A stretch of 64,000 nt of DNA from Pseudomonadota bacterium (GCA_021808445.1 JAKBBP010000012.1:1-64000), one strand, 5' to 3'; shown: positions 27,286-37,263, counted from the stretch's first letter. Translations and numbers: made by a program. Notes: generated from the letters alone by a model not told the origin.

Positions 27286-28365
27286 TTGTCCATCTTCGGC
27301 AGCCTGTTTCGCAAGCGCTATGCGCCGCTGATGGGATTGGACATCAGCAGCTCCAGCGTCAAGTTGGTGGAGCTGGATCTCGACCAGCAGGGACGCTACA
27401 CGCTCGTGCGCGCCGCGATCGAGCCCCTGGAGAAAGGCGCGATCGCCGATGGCACCGTCGAGAAGCCCGACGATGTGGCCGAGGCGGTGCGTCGCCTGAT
27501 CAAGCGCAGCGGCACGCGCACCCGTGACGTCGCCCTGGCGCTGCCCTCCTCGGCGGTCATCAGCAAGAAGATCATCCTGCCCGGCGACTTGCGCGAGGAG
27601 GAGATCGAGGTGCAGGTCGAGAGCGAAGCCAACCAGTACATCCCCTTCGCCATCGAGGATGTCGCGCTGGATTTCTGCGTGCTGGGCCCCAGCCTGGGCT
27701 CGCCCGGGGATCAGGAAGTGCTGATCGCAGCATCGCGTCGCGACAAGGTGCTCGAGCGCCAGGCCATCGCCGAGGCGGCGGGGCTCAAGCCGCGCATCCT
27801 GGACATCGATGCCTTCGCCTCGCGCCTCGCCGCCGGGCGCCTGATCGAGCGCCTGCCGCGCGGCGGCCATGACCTGCTCGTGGCCATGTTCGAGATCGGT
27901 GCGTCGAGCACGTCCATGCAGGTGCTGCGCAACGGGGAGACCCTGTACGACCGCGACCAGACCTTCGGCGGCGCACAGCTCACCCAGGCCATCGCGCGAC
28001 ACTACGGCTTCTCGCAGGAGGAGGCCGAGGCGAAGAAGCGCAACGCGGACCTGCCCGACGACTACACCAGCCAGGTGCTGGAGCCTTTCGTCGCCGGCAT
28101 GGCGCAGGAAGTCATGCGCGCGCTGCAGTTCTTCTTCCGCGCCACGCCCAACAGCAAGGTGGACTACATCCTGCTCGCCGGCGGAACGGCGGCGCTGGCC
28201 GGACTGGTCGAGCGCATCACCGAGCTGACCTCCACCGCCTGCCTGGTGCTCAATCCCTTCGAGGGCATGGCCATCGGATCCGAGGTGCGCGAGAAGAAGT
28301 TGCGCCTGCAGGCTCCTAGCTATCTCACCAGTTGCGGTCTGGCCATGCGCAGGTTCCTGCAATGA
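27286..28365 (+). CDS. pilM: Type IV pilus inner-membrane platform protein PilM
   Basis: A 359-residue actin-like cytoplasmic protein. GLDISSSSVKLVELD near the start is the phosphate-1 motif, and YILLAGGTAALAGL is the adenosine motif near the end. It binds the N-terminal tail of PilN and links the pilus motor to the alignment complex. The TTG start is preceded by AGGGGGG. The 250 bases before it hold a seven-pair hairpin (27075-27093) without T-tract; no clear promoter was recognised. pilN overlaps by four bases. Confidence 0.93.
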   Translation: MSIFGSLFRKRYAPLMGLDISSSSVKLVELDLDQQGRYTLVRAAIEPLEKGAIADGTVEKPDDVAEAVRRLIKRSGTRTRDVALALPSSAVISKKIILPGDLREEEIEVQVESEANQYIPFAIEDVALDFCVLGPSLGSPGDQEVLIAASRRDKVLERQAIAEAAGLKPRILDIDAFASRLAAGRLIERLPRGGHDLLVAMFEIGASSTSMQVLRNGETLYDRDQTFGGAQLTQAIARHYGFSQEEAEAKKRNADLPDDYTSQVLEPFVAGMAQEVMRALQFFFRATPNSKVDYILLAGGTAALAGLVERITELTSTACLVLNPFEGMAIGSEVREKKLRLQAPSYLTSCGLAMRRFLQ

Positions 28366-28958
28366 ACATCGTCCTGATCAATCTGCTGCCGCACCGAGAG
28401 GCGCGGCGCAAGAAGCGCCGCGAGGCCTTCTACGTGGGTGCCGTGGTCGCGGTGGTGCTCGGCGGGCTGTTGCTGGCGCTGGCCGACGGAGTGCTCAGCG
28501 CGATGATCGACGCACAGCAGTCGCGCAATGATTTCCTGCAGTCGCAGATCGCGATCCTGGATCACCAGATCCGCGACATCGCCACGCTGCGCCAGGAAAT
28601 CGACAGCCTTCGCGCCCGCCAGAAGGCGGTGGAAGACCTGCAGTCCGACCGCAACCTGCCCGTCTACCTGTTCAAGGACCTGACCACCAAGACTCCCTCG
28701 GGCGTGCAGCTCACCAGCGTGCAGCAGCAGGGGCGCAACGTGCTGATCCAGGGCACCGCGTTGAGCCAGGAGCGCGTGGCCGACCTGCTGCGCAACCTGT
28801 CCGACGGCAAGGGCTGGCTGGAAAAGCCCGAGCTGATCGAGATTCGTTCGACACAGCGACCCGGCATCGGCCAGGCCGTGTCGTCGTTCCAGCTGCGAGC
28901 CACGCTGCGATCGCCCGGTGCGCCGGGCGAGCCGGCGCACAAGGCTGGCGCGCACTGA
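28362..28958 (+). CDS. pilN: Type IV pilus assembly protein PilN
   Basis: A 198-residue bitopic protein. The cytoplasmic N-terminus NIVLINLLPHREARRKKRR contains the INLLP motif that PilM binds. One membrane helix (about residues 24-44) is followed by a coiled coil (DFLQSQIAILDHQIRDIATL) and a periplasmic ferredoxin-like domain. It pairs with PilO. The ATG overlaps the pilM stop (ATGA). Confidence 0.93.
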   Translation: MNIVLINLLPHREARRKKRREAFYVGAVVAVVLGGLLLALADGVLSAMIDAQQSRNDFLQSQIAILDHQIRDIATLRQEIDSLRARQKAVEDLQSDRNLPVYLFKDLTTKTPSGVQLTSVQQQGRNVLIQGTALSQERVADLLRNLSDGKGWLEKPELIEIRSTQRPGIGQAVSSFQLRATLRSPGAPGEPAHKAGAH

Positions 28959-28974
28959 TCGAGAACCATCCAGC

Positions 28975-29652
28975 ATGGCCAATCCCTTGTCGATGCGGAT
29001 CGATTTCGCCACGCTCCAGGAGCGTGTCGCCGGGCAATTCCGCGGCCTGAACCAGAACGACCCCGGCACATGGCCGCCACTGCCGCGCTTCACGGTCTAC
29101 GCCGTGATCCTCGTGCTGGCGCTGGCGGCCGGCTGGTATTTCTGGCTGTCCGACGTGAAGCAGCAGCTCGACAGCGCGCGCCAGCAGGAGGTGCAGCTGC
29201 GTTCGACCTACAAGTCCAAGCTGGCGCAGGCGGTGAGCCTGGACCTGCTCAAGGCGCAGAAGGCCCAGGTGCAGCAGTACGTGCTGGTGCTGGAAAAGCA
29301 GTTGCCGGGCAAGGCGGAGATGGACGCGCTGCTGTCCGACATCAACCAGGCGGGCATCGGCCGCGGGCTGCAGTTCGACCTGTTCCGCCCGGGCCAGGTG
29401 GACGTGCGCAACTACTACGCCGACCTGCCCATCTCCATCGAGGTGCAGGGCAGCTACAACGACCTGGCCGCCTTCACGTCCGACATCGCCAAGCTGTCGC
29501 GCATCGTGACCATCAACAACGTCAGCATCAGCAACGGCACCCAGGGGCGCCTGCGCATGGACGCCACGGCGATGACCTATCGCTACCTGGACGCCGACGA
29601 GATCGCCGCCAAGCAGGCGCAGCAACATCCGAAGCCGGGGGGCAGGAAATGA
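28975..29652 (+). CDS. pilO: Type IV pilus assembly protein PilO
   Basis: A 225-residue bitopic protein with a cytoplasmic N-terminus, one helix (FTVYAVILVLALAAGWYFWL), a coiled coil and a periplasmic domain (INQAGIGRGLQFDLFRPG and ISIEVQGSYNDLAAFTSDIA). It forms a heterodimer with PilN and contacts PilP. It starts 16 bases after pilN and overlaps pilP by four bases. Confidence 0.92.
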   Translation: MANPLSMRIDFATLQERVAGQFRGLNQNDPGTWPPLPRFTVYAVILVLALAAGWYFWLSDVKQQLDSARQQEVQLRSTYKSKLAQAVSLDLLKAQKAQVQQYVLVLEKQLPGKAEMDALLSDINQAGIGRGLQFDLFRPGQVDVRNYYADLPISIEVQGSYNDLAAFTSDIAKLSRIVTINNVSISNGTQGRLRMDATAMTYRYLDADEIAAKQAQQHPKPGGRK

Positions 29653-30191
29653 CGGCCACGCGCCTTTTCCGGCTGTCCTGCGCCGTCGGCGTGGCGGCCC
29701 TGCTGGCCGGCTGCGGCGGCAGCCAGCATGAGGACCTGCGCGCCTGGATGGCGCAGCAGCGCGCCCAGCTGCACCCGCACGTCAAGCCCATCGAGCCGCC
29801 CAAGCCCTACATTCCGGCCAGCTACAGCCTGGCCTCGCAGGTCGATCCCTTCTCGGGCGCCAAGCTCGAAACCGGGGTGCGCCAGGAAATGAATCGCCTC
29901 AGCCCCGAGGTGCTGGCGCAGATGAACCGGCCCAAGCAGCCCCTGGAACAGTACTCTCTGGACCAGATCCAGATGGTGGGCAGCCTGCTCATCAAGGGCC
30001 AGCGCTACGCGCTGCTCCGGGCGGGCAATCTGCTGTTCCGGGCGCATGTCGGCGAATACGCCGGGCAGCACTACGGGCGCATCACGCAAATCACCGAAGA
30101 CCAGGTGGTCCTGAATGAACTGGTGCAGGACGCTACCGGCGACTGGGTGCAACGCACCGCAACCCTTCAATTGCAGGAGAGCAGCAAATGA
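29649..30191 (+). CDS. pilP: Type IV pilus lipoprotein PilP
   Basis: A 180-residue inner-membrane lipoprotein. The lipobox LLAGC precedes GGSQHEDL, then a flexible region (PHVKPIEPPKPYIPASY) and a C-terminal beta domain with LDQIQMVGSLLIKGQRYALL that docks on the secretin PilQ. It starts in an ATGA overlap with pilO and ends in one with pilQ. Confidence 0.93.
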   Translation: MTATRLFRLSCAVGVAALLAGCGGSQHEDLRAWMAQQRAQLHPHVKPIEPPKPYIPASYSLASQVDPFSGAKLETGVRQEMNRLSPEVLAQMNRPKQPLEQYSLDQIQMVGSLLIKGQRYALLRAGNLLFRAHVGEYAGQHYGRITQITEDQVVLNELVQDATGDWVQRTATLQLQESSK

Positions 30192-32437
30192 TGTCCCTTC
30201 GGCCTGAACGTGCGAGCGTGGCCCGTTGCCTGGCCGGCGCGGCGCTGCTGTGGGGGCTTGCGGCGAGCTGTGCCGCGCATGCCGCCAATGTCCTGCAAAG
30301 CCTCAACGCCAGCAGCCAGAGCGGCCAGGTGGTCGTGGACCTCAAGTTCGCGCAGCCCCTGAGCGCGCCACCGGCCGGGTTCACCATCGACCGTCCGGCC
30401 ACCGTGGTGCTGGACTTTCCCGGCGTGAGCTCCGATCTGGGCATGCATGCGCTGAAGTCCTCCGAGGGCAATCTGCGCTCGGCCGACGTGGTGCAGGCGC
30501 AGGGGCGATCGCGCGTGGTGCTGAACCTGCGCGAAAGCACCACCTACACCACCAGCATCCACGGCAATGAGCTGCGGGTGACCATGGCCGCGCCGGCCAA
30601 CGGGCTGGCCAACGCCAGCGCCAGCACCACCCCGGTGAGCGCTCCCGTGCATTTCGCGCAGTCCCTGAACTCCCAGCAGCTTGCGCTGCGCACGGTGGAA
30701 TTCCACCGCGCCGGCGACGGTTCGGGGCGCATCGTCGTGGGCCTGCCGAACAACCAGGTGGGCGTGGATATCCGCCAGCAGGGCCAGAACATCGTCGTCG
30801 ATTTTCTCAACACCACCCTTCCGGCCGAGCTGCGCCGGCGCATGGAGGTGGGCGACTTCGCCACGCCGGTCAAGTCGGTGACCACCTTCCAGATGGGCGA
30901 CAACGTGCGCATGGTGGTGCAGCCCACCGGCGCCTACCAGCAAAGCGCCTACCAGGCCGACAACCAGTTCGTGCTGGAGGTGCATCCGGAAGTTCCCAAG
31001 CCCAACCAGCTGGTCGCGGGCAACGGGCCCGGCTATCACGGCCAGAAGCTTTCGCTGAATTTCCAGAACATCGACGTCCGCTCCCTGCTGCAGGTCTTCG
31101 CCGACTTCACGGGCCTGAACGTGGTGGTCAGCGACTCCGTCACCGGCAACCTGACCCTGCGCCTGAAGGACGTGCCCTGGGACCAGGCCTTGCACATCAT
31201 CCTGCAGGCCAAGGGCCTGGGCGAACGCAAGGATGGCAACGTGTTGTGGATCGCGCCGCGCCAGGAGATCCTCGCGCGTGAGCGCAGCGAGCTCGAAGCC
31301 GCCAAGTCGGTGCAGGCGCTGGAGCCCCTGAAGACCGAGACCTTCCAGCTCAACTACCAGAAGGCGGCCTCGGTCGTGGCGCTGCTGACCGGCGCGACCA
31401 GCGGGGTGCAGCAGACCTCGCCCAACACGGTCCCCGTGCCCTATCCGGTGTTGTCCAACGCCTCGTCCTCGAGCAACACCTCGCGCATCCTGTCTCCGCG
31501 CGGCACGGTGATCGCCGATCCGCGGACCAATCAGATCTTCGTCACCGACGTGCCGTCGAAGCTGACCGAGATCGCCAATTTCATCCACAAGATCGACAAG
31601 CCGGTGCGCCAGGTGCTGATCGAGGCGAGGGTGGTCGAGGCGACCGACCAATTCGGTCGCTCGCTGGGCGCCAAGCTGGGCTACACGGACGCGGCGGCCG
31701 CCCAGGGGGGCGTGCCCGGCCTGAATCTGGTCGGAGGCACCAACGTGACGGCCACCGGTGACTACCTGGGCGTGGCCAACCAGACGAACCAGCCCGGTTC
31801 CTCGGGTGCGACCCTGACGGATTCGCAGTTCGTGAACCTTCCCGCCACGACCATCGCCAACGCCGTGCTGGCGGGGGCCAATCCGGGGACGCTGGCCATC
31901 AGCCTGTTCAACGCCGGGGCCAATCGCTTCATCAACCTGGAACTGTCGGCCCTGGAGGCGGACGGCAAGGGCAAGGTGATCTCCGCGCCGCGGGTGATCA
32001 CCGCGGACATGCAGGAAGCGCATATCGAGCAGGGCACCGAGATCCCCTACCAGCAGGCGACCTCGAGCGGAGCCACCGCGGTTTCCTTCGCCAAGGCGGT
32101 GCTCAGCCTAGACGTCACGCCGCAGATCACCCCCGACGGCAATATCATCATGAATGTCGCGGTGCACAAGGACAGCGTGGGGCAGAACACCAACAACGGT
32201 CCGGCCATCAACACCAACACCGTGACCACCCAGGTGCAGGTGGAGAACGGAGGCACCGTGGTGCTCGGGGGCATCTACTCGTCCACCGAGACCGAACAAA
32301 CCGACAAGGTGCCGCTGCTGGGCGACATTCCGGTCCTGGGCTATCTGTTCAAGACCAACAGCAAGAGCCTGCAGAAGGACGAACTGATGGTGTTCCTGAC
32401 CCCGCGTATCGTCACAGGCGCGGACCTTACCCGCTGA
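30188..32437 (+). CDS. pilQ: Type IV pilus secretin PilQ
   Basis: A 749-residue outer-membrane secretin. After a signal peptide ending near AAHAAN come AMIN domains (about residues 40-240), an STN domain (about 287-345: LSLNFQNIDVRSLLQVFADF), N1-type domain and the secretin barrel (about 470-745) with VEATDQFGRSLGAKLG and the terminal GGIYSSTETEQTDKVPLLGD. It forms the gated pore for the pilus. An ATGATG start leaves two choices three bases apart. Confidence 0.95.
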   Translation: MMSLRPERASVARCLAGAALLWGLAASCAAHAANVLQSLNASSQSGQVVVDLKFAQPLSAPPAGFTIDRPATVVLDFPGVSSDLGMHALKSSEGNLRSADVVQAQGRSRVVLNLRESTTYTTSIHGNELRVTMAAPANGLANASASTTPVSAPVHFAQSLNSQQLALRTVEFHRAGDGSGRIVVGLPNNQVGVDIRQQGQNIVVDFLNTTLPAELRRRMEVGDFATPVKSVTTFQMGDNVRMVVQPTGAYQQSAYQADNQFVLEVHPEVPKPNQLVAGNGPGYHGQKLSLNFQNIDVRSLLQVFADFTGLNVVVSDSVTGNLTLRLKDVPWDQALHIILQAKGLGERKDGNVLWIAPRQEILARERSELEAAKSVQALEPLKTETFQLNYQKAASVVALLTGATSGVQQTSPNTVPVPYPVLSNASSSSNTSRILSPRGTVIADPRTNQIFVTDVPSKLTEIANFIHKIDKPVRQVLIEARVVEATDQFGRSLGAKLGYTDAAAAQGGVPGLNLVGGTNVTATGDYLGVANQTNQPGSSGATLTDSQFVNLPATTIANAVLAGANPGTLAISLFNAGANRFINLELSALEADGKGKVISAPRVITADMQEAHIEQGTEIPYQQATSSGATAVSFAKAVLSLDVTPQITPDGNIIMNVAVHKDSVGQNTNNGPAINTNTVTTQVQVENGGTVVLGGIYSSTETEQTDKVPLLGDIPVLGYLFKTNSKSLQKDELMVFLTPRIVTGADLTR

Positions 32438-32453
32438 TGCCGGAACTCGCCAA

Positions 32454-33725
32454 ATGAAGAAGCTGCTCTCGCGCCTGACGCGCCTGCTCGTACCTGTCCT
32501 GCTCCTGCCCTGGCTGGCAGCCTGCGGAGGCGGCGGCAGTTCGCACGGTACCCCCTTGCTGGGAAGCGGGTCGACCTCGAGCTCGAGCACGAGCTCGGGG
32601 ACCACGAGTTCGTCCTATGTGCTGACAGTCAGCGCGGCTTCCACGACCCTGAACAGCGGGCAGACCACCACCATCACTGGCACCCTGACCAACAACGGCC
32701 AGGCGGTGGCCGGGCAGACCCTGACCTTCGTGCTGGGCACGAACCTGTCTGGCGGCTCGCTGTCGACGGCCACGGCCACCACGGGGTCGAACGGCCAGGC
32801 CTCGGTCACCTATACCGCCGGCACGCTCGGCGGCAACGACACTGTCGTGGTGAGCAGCTCGATCACCTCGAGCTCCGGCACCGCGACCCCCGTCGGCTCC
32901 GTCTCGATCGCGGTGACTCCCGTGTCGGGTAGCGGTGGGACCCAGTACGCCATTACGCTGTCCTCGGTCGGAGGGTCGTCCCTGGCCACCGGGGCGAGCA
33001 GCGAGCTGACCGCGACGGTGACCAACACCGCCTCGGGCGCTGTCGCGAACAAGACCGTGACCTTCACGTTCTCGACTTCGGTGACTGGCGGTACCCTTTC
33101 CAGCGGCTCGACTTCAGGAAGTAGCGTCTCGGCCTCGACCGCCACCGGCTCCGGACAGGCGGGCGTGCTATACACCGCCGGCAGCACCACGGGCACGGAC
33201 GTCGTCACGGCCAGCGTCACCGACGCGAATGGCAACACGGCGACGGCCTCGATCGCCTTGAACGTGGTCAGCGGCAACGCCACCAACATCACGCTGACCC
33301 TGAGCCCGTCGACCACGCAAACCGTGCCGCACAACGTTCCGTGTAACGGCGTGCAGGAGGTGAACAACTACGTTCCCCTTGTTGCCAATGTGGTCAACGC
33401 GGGAACGACAAGCCCTGCCACGGGAGTGACCGTGACCTTCGCCATGGGCAGCGTCACGTCCTCCGCTTACGTGCAGGAGTCCGGCACCTGCGCCACGAGC
33501 TCACCGGCGCCCAGCATTCTCGTCGAGGCTGGCCTCAAGAGCCCGACCGCGACGGTGGTTCAATCCCTGTCGTCGACCACCACGGATGCCAACGGCAATG
33601 TCTACGCGGATTACATCTCTGGCGGACAGTCCGGCACGAACATCTATGACACGGTGATCGTCACTGTCAGCCGCAGCGGGGTCATCCTGGGCTCCAAGTC
33701 CCTGCTGGTGAACGTCAACCCGTGA
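32454..33725 (+). CDS. Lipoprotein with bacterial Ig-like (Big_1) repeats
   Basis: A 423-residue lipoprotein precursor. The signal peptide ends at the lipobox LAAC, followed by a glycine/serine-rich tether. Three Big_1-like (invasin/intimin type) domains follow: about residues 58-165, 170-275 and 275-420, with recurring patterns such as VAGQTLTFVLG, NGQASVTYTAGT and QAGVLYTAGS. The third holds an unusual cysteine pair (HNVPCNG and SGTCATS). Such proteins usually mediate adhesion or surface display. It starts 16 bases after pilQ and precedes aroK by nine, so it is inserted within the usual pilQ-aroK junction. A link to pilus function is only suggested by position. Confidence 0.82.
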   Translation: MKKLLSRLTRLLVPVLLLPWLAACGGGGSSHGTPLLGSGSTSSSSTSSGTTSSSYVLTVSAASTTLNSGQTTTITGTLTNNGQAVAGQTLTFVLGTNLSGGSLSTATATTGSNGQASVTYTAGTLGGNDTVVVSSSITSSSGTATPVGSVSIAVTPVSGSGGTQYAITLSSVGGSSLATGASSELTATVTNTASGAVANKTVTFTFSTSVTGGTLSSGSTSGSSVSASTATGSGQAGVLYTAGSTTGTDVVTASVTDANGNTATASIALNVVSGNATNITLTLSPSTTQTVPHNVPCNGVQEVNNYVPLVANVVNAGTTSPATGVTVTFAMGSVTSSAYVQESGTCATSSPAPSILVEAGLKSPTATVVQSLSSTTTDANGNVYADYISGGQSGTNIYDTVIVTVSRSGVILGSKSLLVNVNP

Positions 33726-33734
33726 TGCCAGGGC

Positions 33735-34310
33735 GTGGCGGCCGCGCCTGCGCGCGCCGCCACGAAGCCGGCCAAGCTCGTGCCCAGCATTTTCCTGGTC
33801 GGCCTGATGGGGGCCGGTAAGACGACGGTAGGACGTTCGCTGGCCCAGCGCACGGGCCTTCGCTTCTTCGACAGCGACCACGAGATCGAGCGCCGTCGCG
33901 GGCAGACGGTCAGCGAGATCTTCGCCCAGGACGGCGAGGCCGCGTTCCGCGAACTGGAGCAGCAGGTCATCGACGAGCTCACCCGCATCGAGGGCGTGGT
34001 TCTGGCCACCGGTGGCGGGGCGGTGCAGCGCGAGCCCAACCGGCGCGTGCTGCACGAGCGCGGGACCGTGGTCTATCTGCGCGCGGGGCCCGACGAGCTC
34101 GCGCATCGCATGCGCAACGATCGCACGCGCCCCCTGCTGCGCGGCACCGACCCTCGGGCGCGCCTGCGGGAGCTGTTCCGCCTGCGCGACCCCCTGTACC
34201 GGGAATGCGCCCATTTCGTGATCGAAACCGGACGCCCTTCGCCGTCCATGCTCAGCCAGCTGGTGCTGGCCCAGCTCGAGCTGGCCGGGGTGGTGCCCGC
34301 GCAGCATTGA
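33735..34310 (+). CDS. aroK: Shikimate kinase
   Basis: A 191-residue P-loop kinase that phosphorylates shikimate in chorismate synthesis. The Walker A motif GLMGAGKTT is at 23-31. The shikimate-binding [18 protein letters not shown] and [11 protein letters not shown] segments and the lid arginines (DRTRPLLRG) are present. I use the GTG at 33735 as start; it is nine bases after the preceding stop and has only a weak CAGGG site. aroB follows 90 bases later. Confidence 0.94.
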   Translation: MAAAPARAATKPAKLVPSIFLVGLMGAGKTTVGRSLAQRTGLRFFDSDHEIERRRGQTVSEIFAQDGEAAFRELEQQVIDELTRIEGVVLATGGGAVQREPNRRVLHERGTVVYLRAGPDELAHRMRNDRTRPLLRGTDPRARLRELFRLRDPLYRECAHFVIETGRPSPSMLSQLVLAQLELAGVVPAQH

Positions 34311-34400
34311 TCACGCCCCCGGGAGCGCCGGAGGCGCCGCGCGGCATGGCTTCTACAATGCGAGGCTTTTCCGCTGACCGCAAGCCGAGGCCCCCCGTCC

Positions 34401-35498
34401 ATGACCAGCGTCCGCGTCGAACTCGGTTCGCGCTCCTATGACATCCTGATCGGCAGCGGCCTGCTACGCCAGTCCTCCACCTTCGCCTCGGTGGAGCGCC
34501 CGCGTGCCAGCGCACTGATCGTGAGCAACACCACGGTGGCGCCGCTGTACGCGCAGGCGCTCGAGCAATCGCTGCGCGAGCGCTTCGCGCGCGTGGTGCA
34601 TTGCGTGCTGCCCGACGGGGAGCAGTACAAGGACTGGCAGACCCTGAACCAGGTATTCGATGTCCTGCTGGAACACCACTGCGACCGGCGCAGCGTGTTG
34701 TTCGCGCTGGGAGGCGGCGTGGTGGGGGACATGGCCGGTTTCGCGGCCGCCTGCTACATGCGCGGTGTGGCTTTCGTGCAGGTTCCCACCACCCTGCTGG
34801 CGCAGGTGGACTCCTCGGTGGGTGGAAAAACCGGCATCAACCACCCCGCCGGCAAGAACATGATCGGCGCCTTCCACCAGCCGCGCCTGGTGGTGGCGGA
34901 CATCGACACCCTGCGCACCTTGCCCGCGCGGGAGCTCAGCGCGGGCCTGGCCGAGGTGATCAAGCACGGCGCGATCGCCGACGCGGAGTTCTTCGCCTGG
35001 CTGGAACACAACATGGAGGCCTTGCGCGCGCTCGATCCCGCGGCGCTGGCCCATGCCGTGCGCCGCTGTTGCGAGATCAAGGCGGATGTCGTGGCTCGCG
35101 ACGAGACCGAGAGTGGCGCGCGCGCGTTGCTGAACTTCGGCCACACCTTCGGGCATGCGGTGGAGGCGGCGATGGGCTATGGCAGCTGGCTGCATGGCGA
35201 GGCGGTGGGCGCGGGCATGGTGGTGGCCGCCGAGCTGTCGGTCGAGCGTGGCCTGCTGGGGCGCGAGGTGCTGCGCCGCCTGCGCGAACTGGTGCGGCGT
35301 GCCGGGCTGCCGGTGCGTGTGCCCGAGCTGCCGGTGCGGCGCTATCTCGAGCTCATGCGCGTGGACAAGAAGGCCGAGGCCGGCGAGATTCGCTACGTGG
35401 TGCTGGACGGACTGGGCAGCGCGCGCCTGCTGCCGGCCGCGGACGCCGCCGCGGCAGCCGCCCTGCTCGCCCACGGCGCCACGCCGGGCGCGGTCTGA
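34401..35498 (+). CDS. aroB: 3-dehydroquinate synthase
   Basis: A 365-residue NAD- and metal-dependent enzyme for the second step of the shikimate pathway. [21 protein letters not shown] binds [23 protein letters not shown] and the metal-ligand segments AEVIKHG and [12 protein letters not shown] with [10 protein letters not shown] are intact. Normal length. The dGTPase gene begins within two bases of its stop. Confidence 0.96.
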   Translation: MTSVRVELGSRSYDILIGSGLLRQSSTFASVERPRASALIVSNTTVAPLYAQALEQSLRERFARVVHCVLPDGEQYKDWQTLNQVFDVLLEHHCDRRSVLFALGGGVVGDMAGFAAACYMRGVAFVQVPTTLLAQVDSSVGGKTGINHPAGKNMIGAFHQPRLVVADIDTLRTLPARELSAGLAEVIKHGAIADAEFFAWLEHNMEALRALDPAALAHAVRRCCEIKADVVARDETESGARALLNFGHTFGHAVEAAMGYGSWLHGEAVGAGMVVAAELSVERGLLGREVLRRLRELVRRAGLPVRVPELPVRRYLELMRVDKKAEAGEIRYVVLDGLGSARLLPAADAAAAAALLAHGATPGAV

Positions 35499-35499
35499 G

Positions 35500-36639
35500 A
35501 TGGCACGGGAGGCGAGCGTGATCGCACCCTACGCCTGCGACCCTGCGCGTACGCGCGGACGCCGCCACGAGGAGCCGCCTCCGCGCGACCGCAATGACTT
35601 CCAGCGCGATCGTGACCGCATCGTGCACTGCGGAGCCTTTCGTCGCCTCGAGTACAAGACCCAGGTGTTCCTCAACCACGAGGGAGATCTGTTCCGCACC
35701 CGTCTCACCCACAGCCTCGAGGTGGCGCAGATCGCCCGGTCGATCGCGCGTGGCCTGGGACTCAACGAGGACCTCACCGAGGCCATCTCCCTGGCCCACG
35801 ACCTCGGACACACGCCCTTCGGACACGCGGGCCAGGACGCGCTGGCGGCATGCATGCGCGAGCGCGAGCCCGGCGGCGGTGGCTTCGAGCACAACCTGCA
35901 GTCCCTGCGCGTGGTGGACAGGCTGGAGGAGCGCTATGCCGCCTTCGACGGCCTGAATCTGTGTTTCGAGACCCGTGAGGGCGTGCTCAAGCATTGTTCG
36001 CGGCGCAACGCCGAGCGCCTGGGCGACGTCGGCCAGCGCTTCCTGCAGGGGCTGCAGCCCAGCCTGGAGGCCCAGGTTGCGAACCTGGCGGACGAGATCG
36101 CCTACAACAACCACGACATCGACGACGGCATACGCTCAGGCCTGCTGGAGCTGGAGCAGATGGAAGCCGTGCCCTTTTTCGGCGGCCATCTGCACGCGGT
36201 GCGTGCCGCCTATCCGGGCCTCAACGCCAAGCGGGTACTGGCCGAGACCATCCGGCGCATGATCTCCGCGCTGGTGGCCGACCTGGTCGAGCAGACCGCC
36301 GCGCGCATCCGCGACAGCGGCGTGGCCAGCCCGGACGAAGTCCGCGCCGCGCCGGCGCTGGCCGCCTTCAGCAGCCCGGTGCGCGAGCAGCTCGCGCAAT
36401 TGCAGCAACTGCTGCGCAAGGCGCTGTATCGCCACCCCTGCGTGCTGCGCACCACCACCAAGGCTTCGAGAGTCTTGCGCGAGCTGTTCGCCGCCTACGC
36501 GGACGACCCGCGCCTGCTGCCCGTGGAGCACCAGCGCGAGCACCGCCAACTTCGCGCCATCGCGGACTACGTGGCGGGCATGACCGACCGCTACGCCATC
36601 CGCGAGCACCGCAAGCTGTTTTCCGTGCAGGACTGGTAG
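35500..36639 (+). CDS. dgt: Deoxyguanosinetriphosphate triphosphohydrolase-like protein
   Basis: A 379-residue HD-domain dNTPase. The metal-binding residues are H71 ([13 protein letters not shown]) and the H100-D101 pair in [27 protein letters not shown] supplies the later aspartate. It matches the shorter dGTPase-like type common in this genomic position after aroB. The frame is open upstream inside aroB, but ATG 35500 begins the conserved part. It converts dNTPs to nucleosides and triphosphate; substrate range is not predictable. Confidence 0.9.
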   Translation: MAREASVIAPYACDPARTRGRRHEEPPPRDRNDFQRDRDRIVHCGAFRRLEYKTQVFLNHEGDLFRTRLTHSLEVAQIARSIARGLGLNEDLTEAISLAHDLGHTPFGHAGQDALAACMREREPGGGGFEHNLQSLRVVDRLEERYAAFDGLNLCFETREGVLKHCSRRNAERLGDVGQRFLQGLQPSLEAQVANLADEIAYNNHDIDDGIRSGLLELEQMEAVPFFGGHLHAVRAAYPGLNAKRVLAETIRRMISALVADLVEQTAARIRDSGVASPDEVRAAPALAAFSSPVREQLAQLQQLLRKALYRHPCVLRTTTKASRVLRELFAAYADDPRLLPVEHQREHRQLRAIADYVAGMTDRYAIREHRKLFSVQDW

Positions 36640-36654
36640 CCGGCCCAGTGGCCA

Positions 36655-36681
36655 AATAACCACATAAATTTTGTGGTTATT
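36655..36681. promoter_or_regulatory. AT-rich palindrome 1 upstream of marR, likely operator
   Basis: Arms AATAACCACA and TGTGGTTATT surround seven bases. It lies in a strikingly AT-rich island, right after dgt. A TTGTGG (36671-36676) within the right arm could be a -35 box paired with CAATAT (36695-36700) 18 bases on. MarR binding would then block RNA polymerase. Confidence 0.65.
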
Positions 36682-36695
36682 GTCAATGTCCACGC

Positions 36696-36717
36696 AATAT
36701 TTGCCTGAGCAAATATT
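36696..36717. promoter_or_regulatory. AT-rich palindrome 2 abutting the marR start, likely operator
   Basis: A perfect inverted repeat AATATTTGC - CTGA - GCAAATATT that ends at the base before the ATG of marR. Size and composition suit MarR-family binding sites. It overlaps the candidate -10 box and the expected transcription start, which leaves almost no leader and no Shine-Dalgarno sequence. Confidence 0.75.
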
Positions 36718-37263
36718 ATGGAGGGCATGAAAGCGATCTCCACCCCGGCCGGCAGCTCCGACGAGAGCGAGCAGGCTGTCCGTTTCTACGACGGATCGAA
36801 CTACTCCGGCGAGGAGTCGGTGGGTTACTGGATCAAGCAGGCCTACCTCGCGCTCCAACGCAACCTCGACAACGAGATGCAGGCTTGCGACCTCACCGGC
36901 ATGCAATGGGGTCCGCTGTGGCTGATCAGCCGCGGCAAGGCCGACACGGTGGCGGCATGCGCCCGGGAGGCCGGCATCGACGCCGGCGCGATGACCCGCA
37001 TGCTCGACCGCCTGGAGGCCAAGGGCCTGCTCGAGCGCAGCCGCAGCACCCAGGACCGCCGTGTCGTGCACGTGAGCCTGACCGAACGCGGGCAGGAGAT
37101 CGCCGACCGCATTCCCTTTTGCCTGGCCGAGGTGATGAACCGCCACCTGCGTGGCTTCCACCGTGACGAGCTCGAGACCCTGCTCGGCCTGCTGAGGCGA
37201 TTCGTGAGCAACGGCGGCGCCTGCGGCGACGCCACCGCCCCTTCCGACGAACCCCAATCATGA
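36718..37263 (+). CDS. MarR-family transcriptional regulator
   Basis: A 181-residue winged-helix regulator and first gene of the efflux operon. The DNA-binding core is CAREAGIDAGAMTRMLDRLEAKGLLER with the wing RSTQDRRVVHVSLTERG. It probably represses its own operon and lets go when a phenolic or drug-like ligand binds, as in EmrR/MprA-type systems. The first ATG touches palindrome 2 and has no ribosome site; ATG 36727 is an alternative. Its stop overlaps the start of the outer-membrane factor gene (ATGA). Confidence 0.88.
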   Translation: MEGMKAISTPAGSSDESEQAVRFYDGSNYSGEESVGYWIKQAYLALQRNLDNEMQACDLTGMQWGPLWLISRGKADTVAACAREAGIDAGAMTRMLDRLEAKGLLERSRSTQDRRVVHVSLTERGQEIADRIPFCLAEVMNRHLRGFHRDELETLLGLLRRFVSNGGACGDATAPSDEPQS

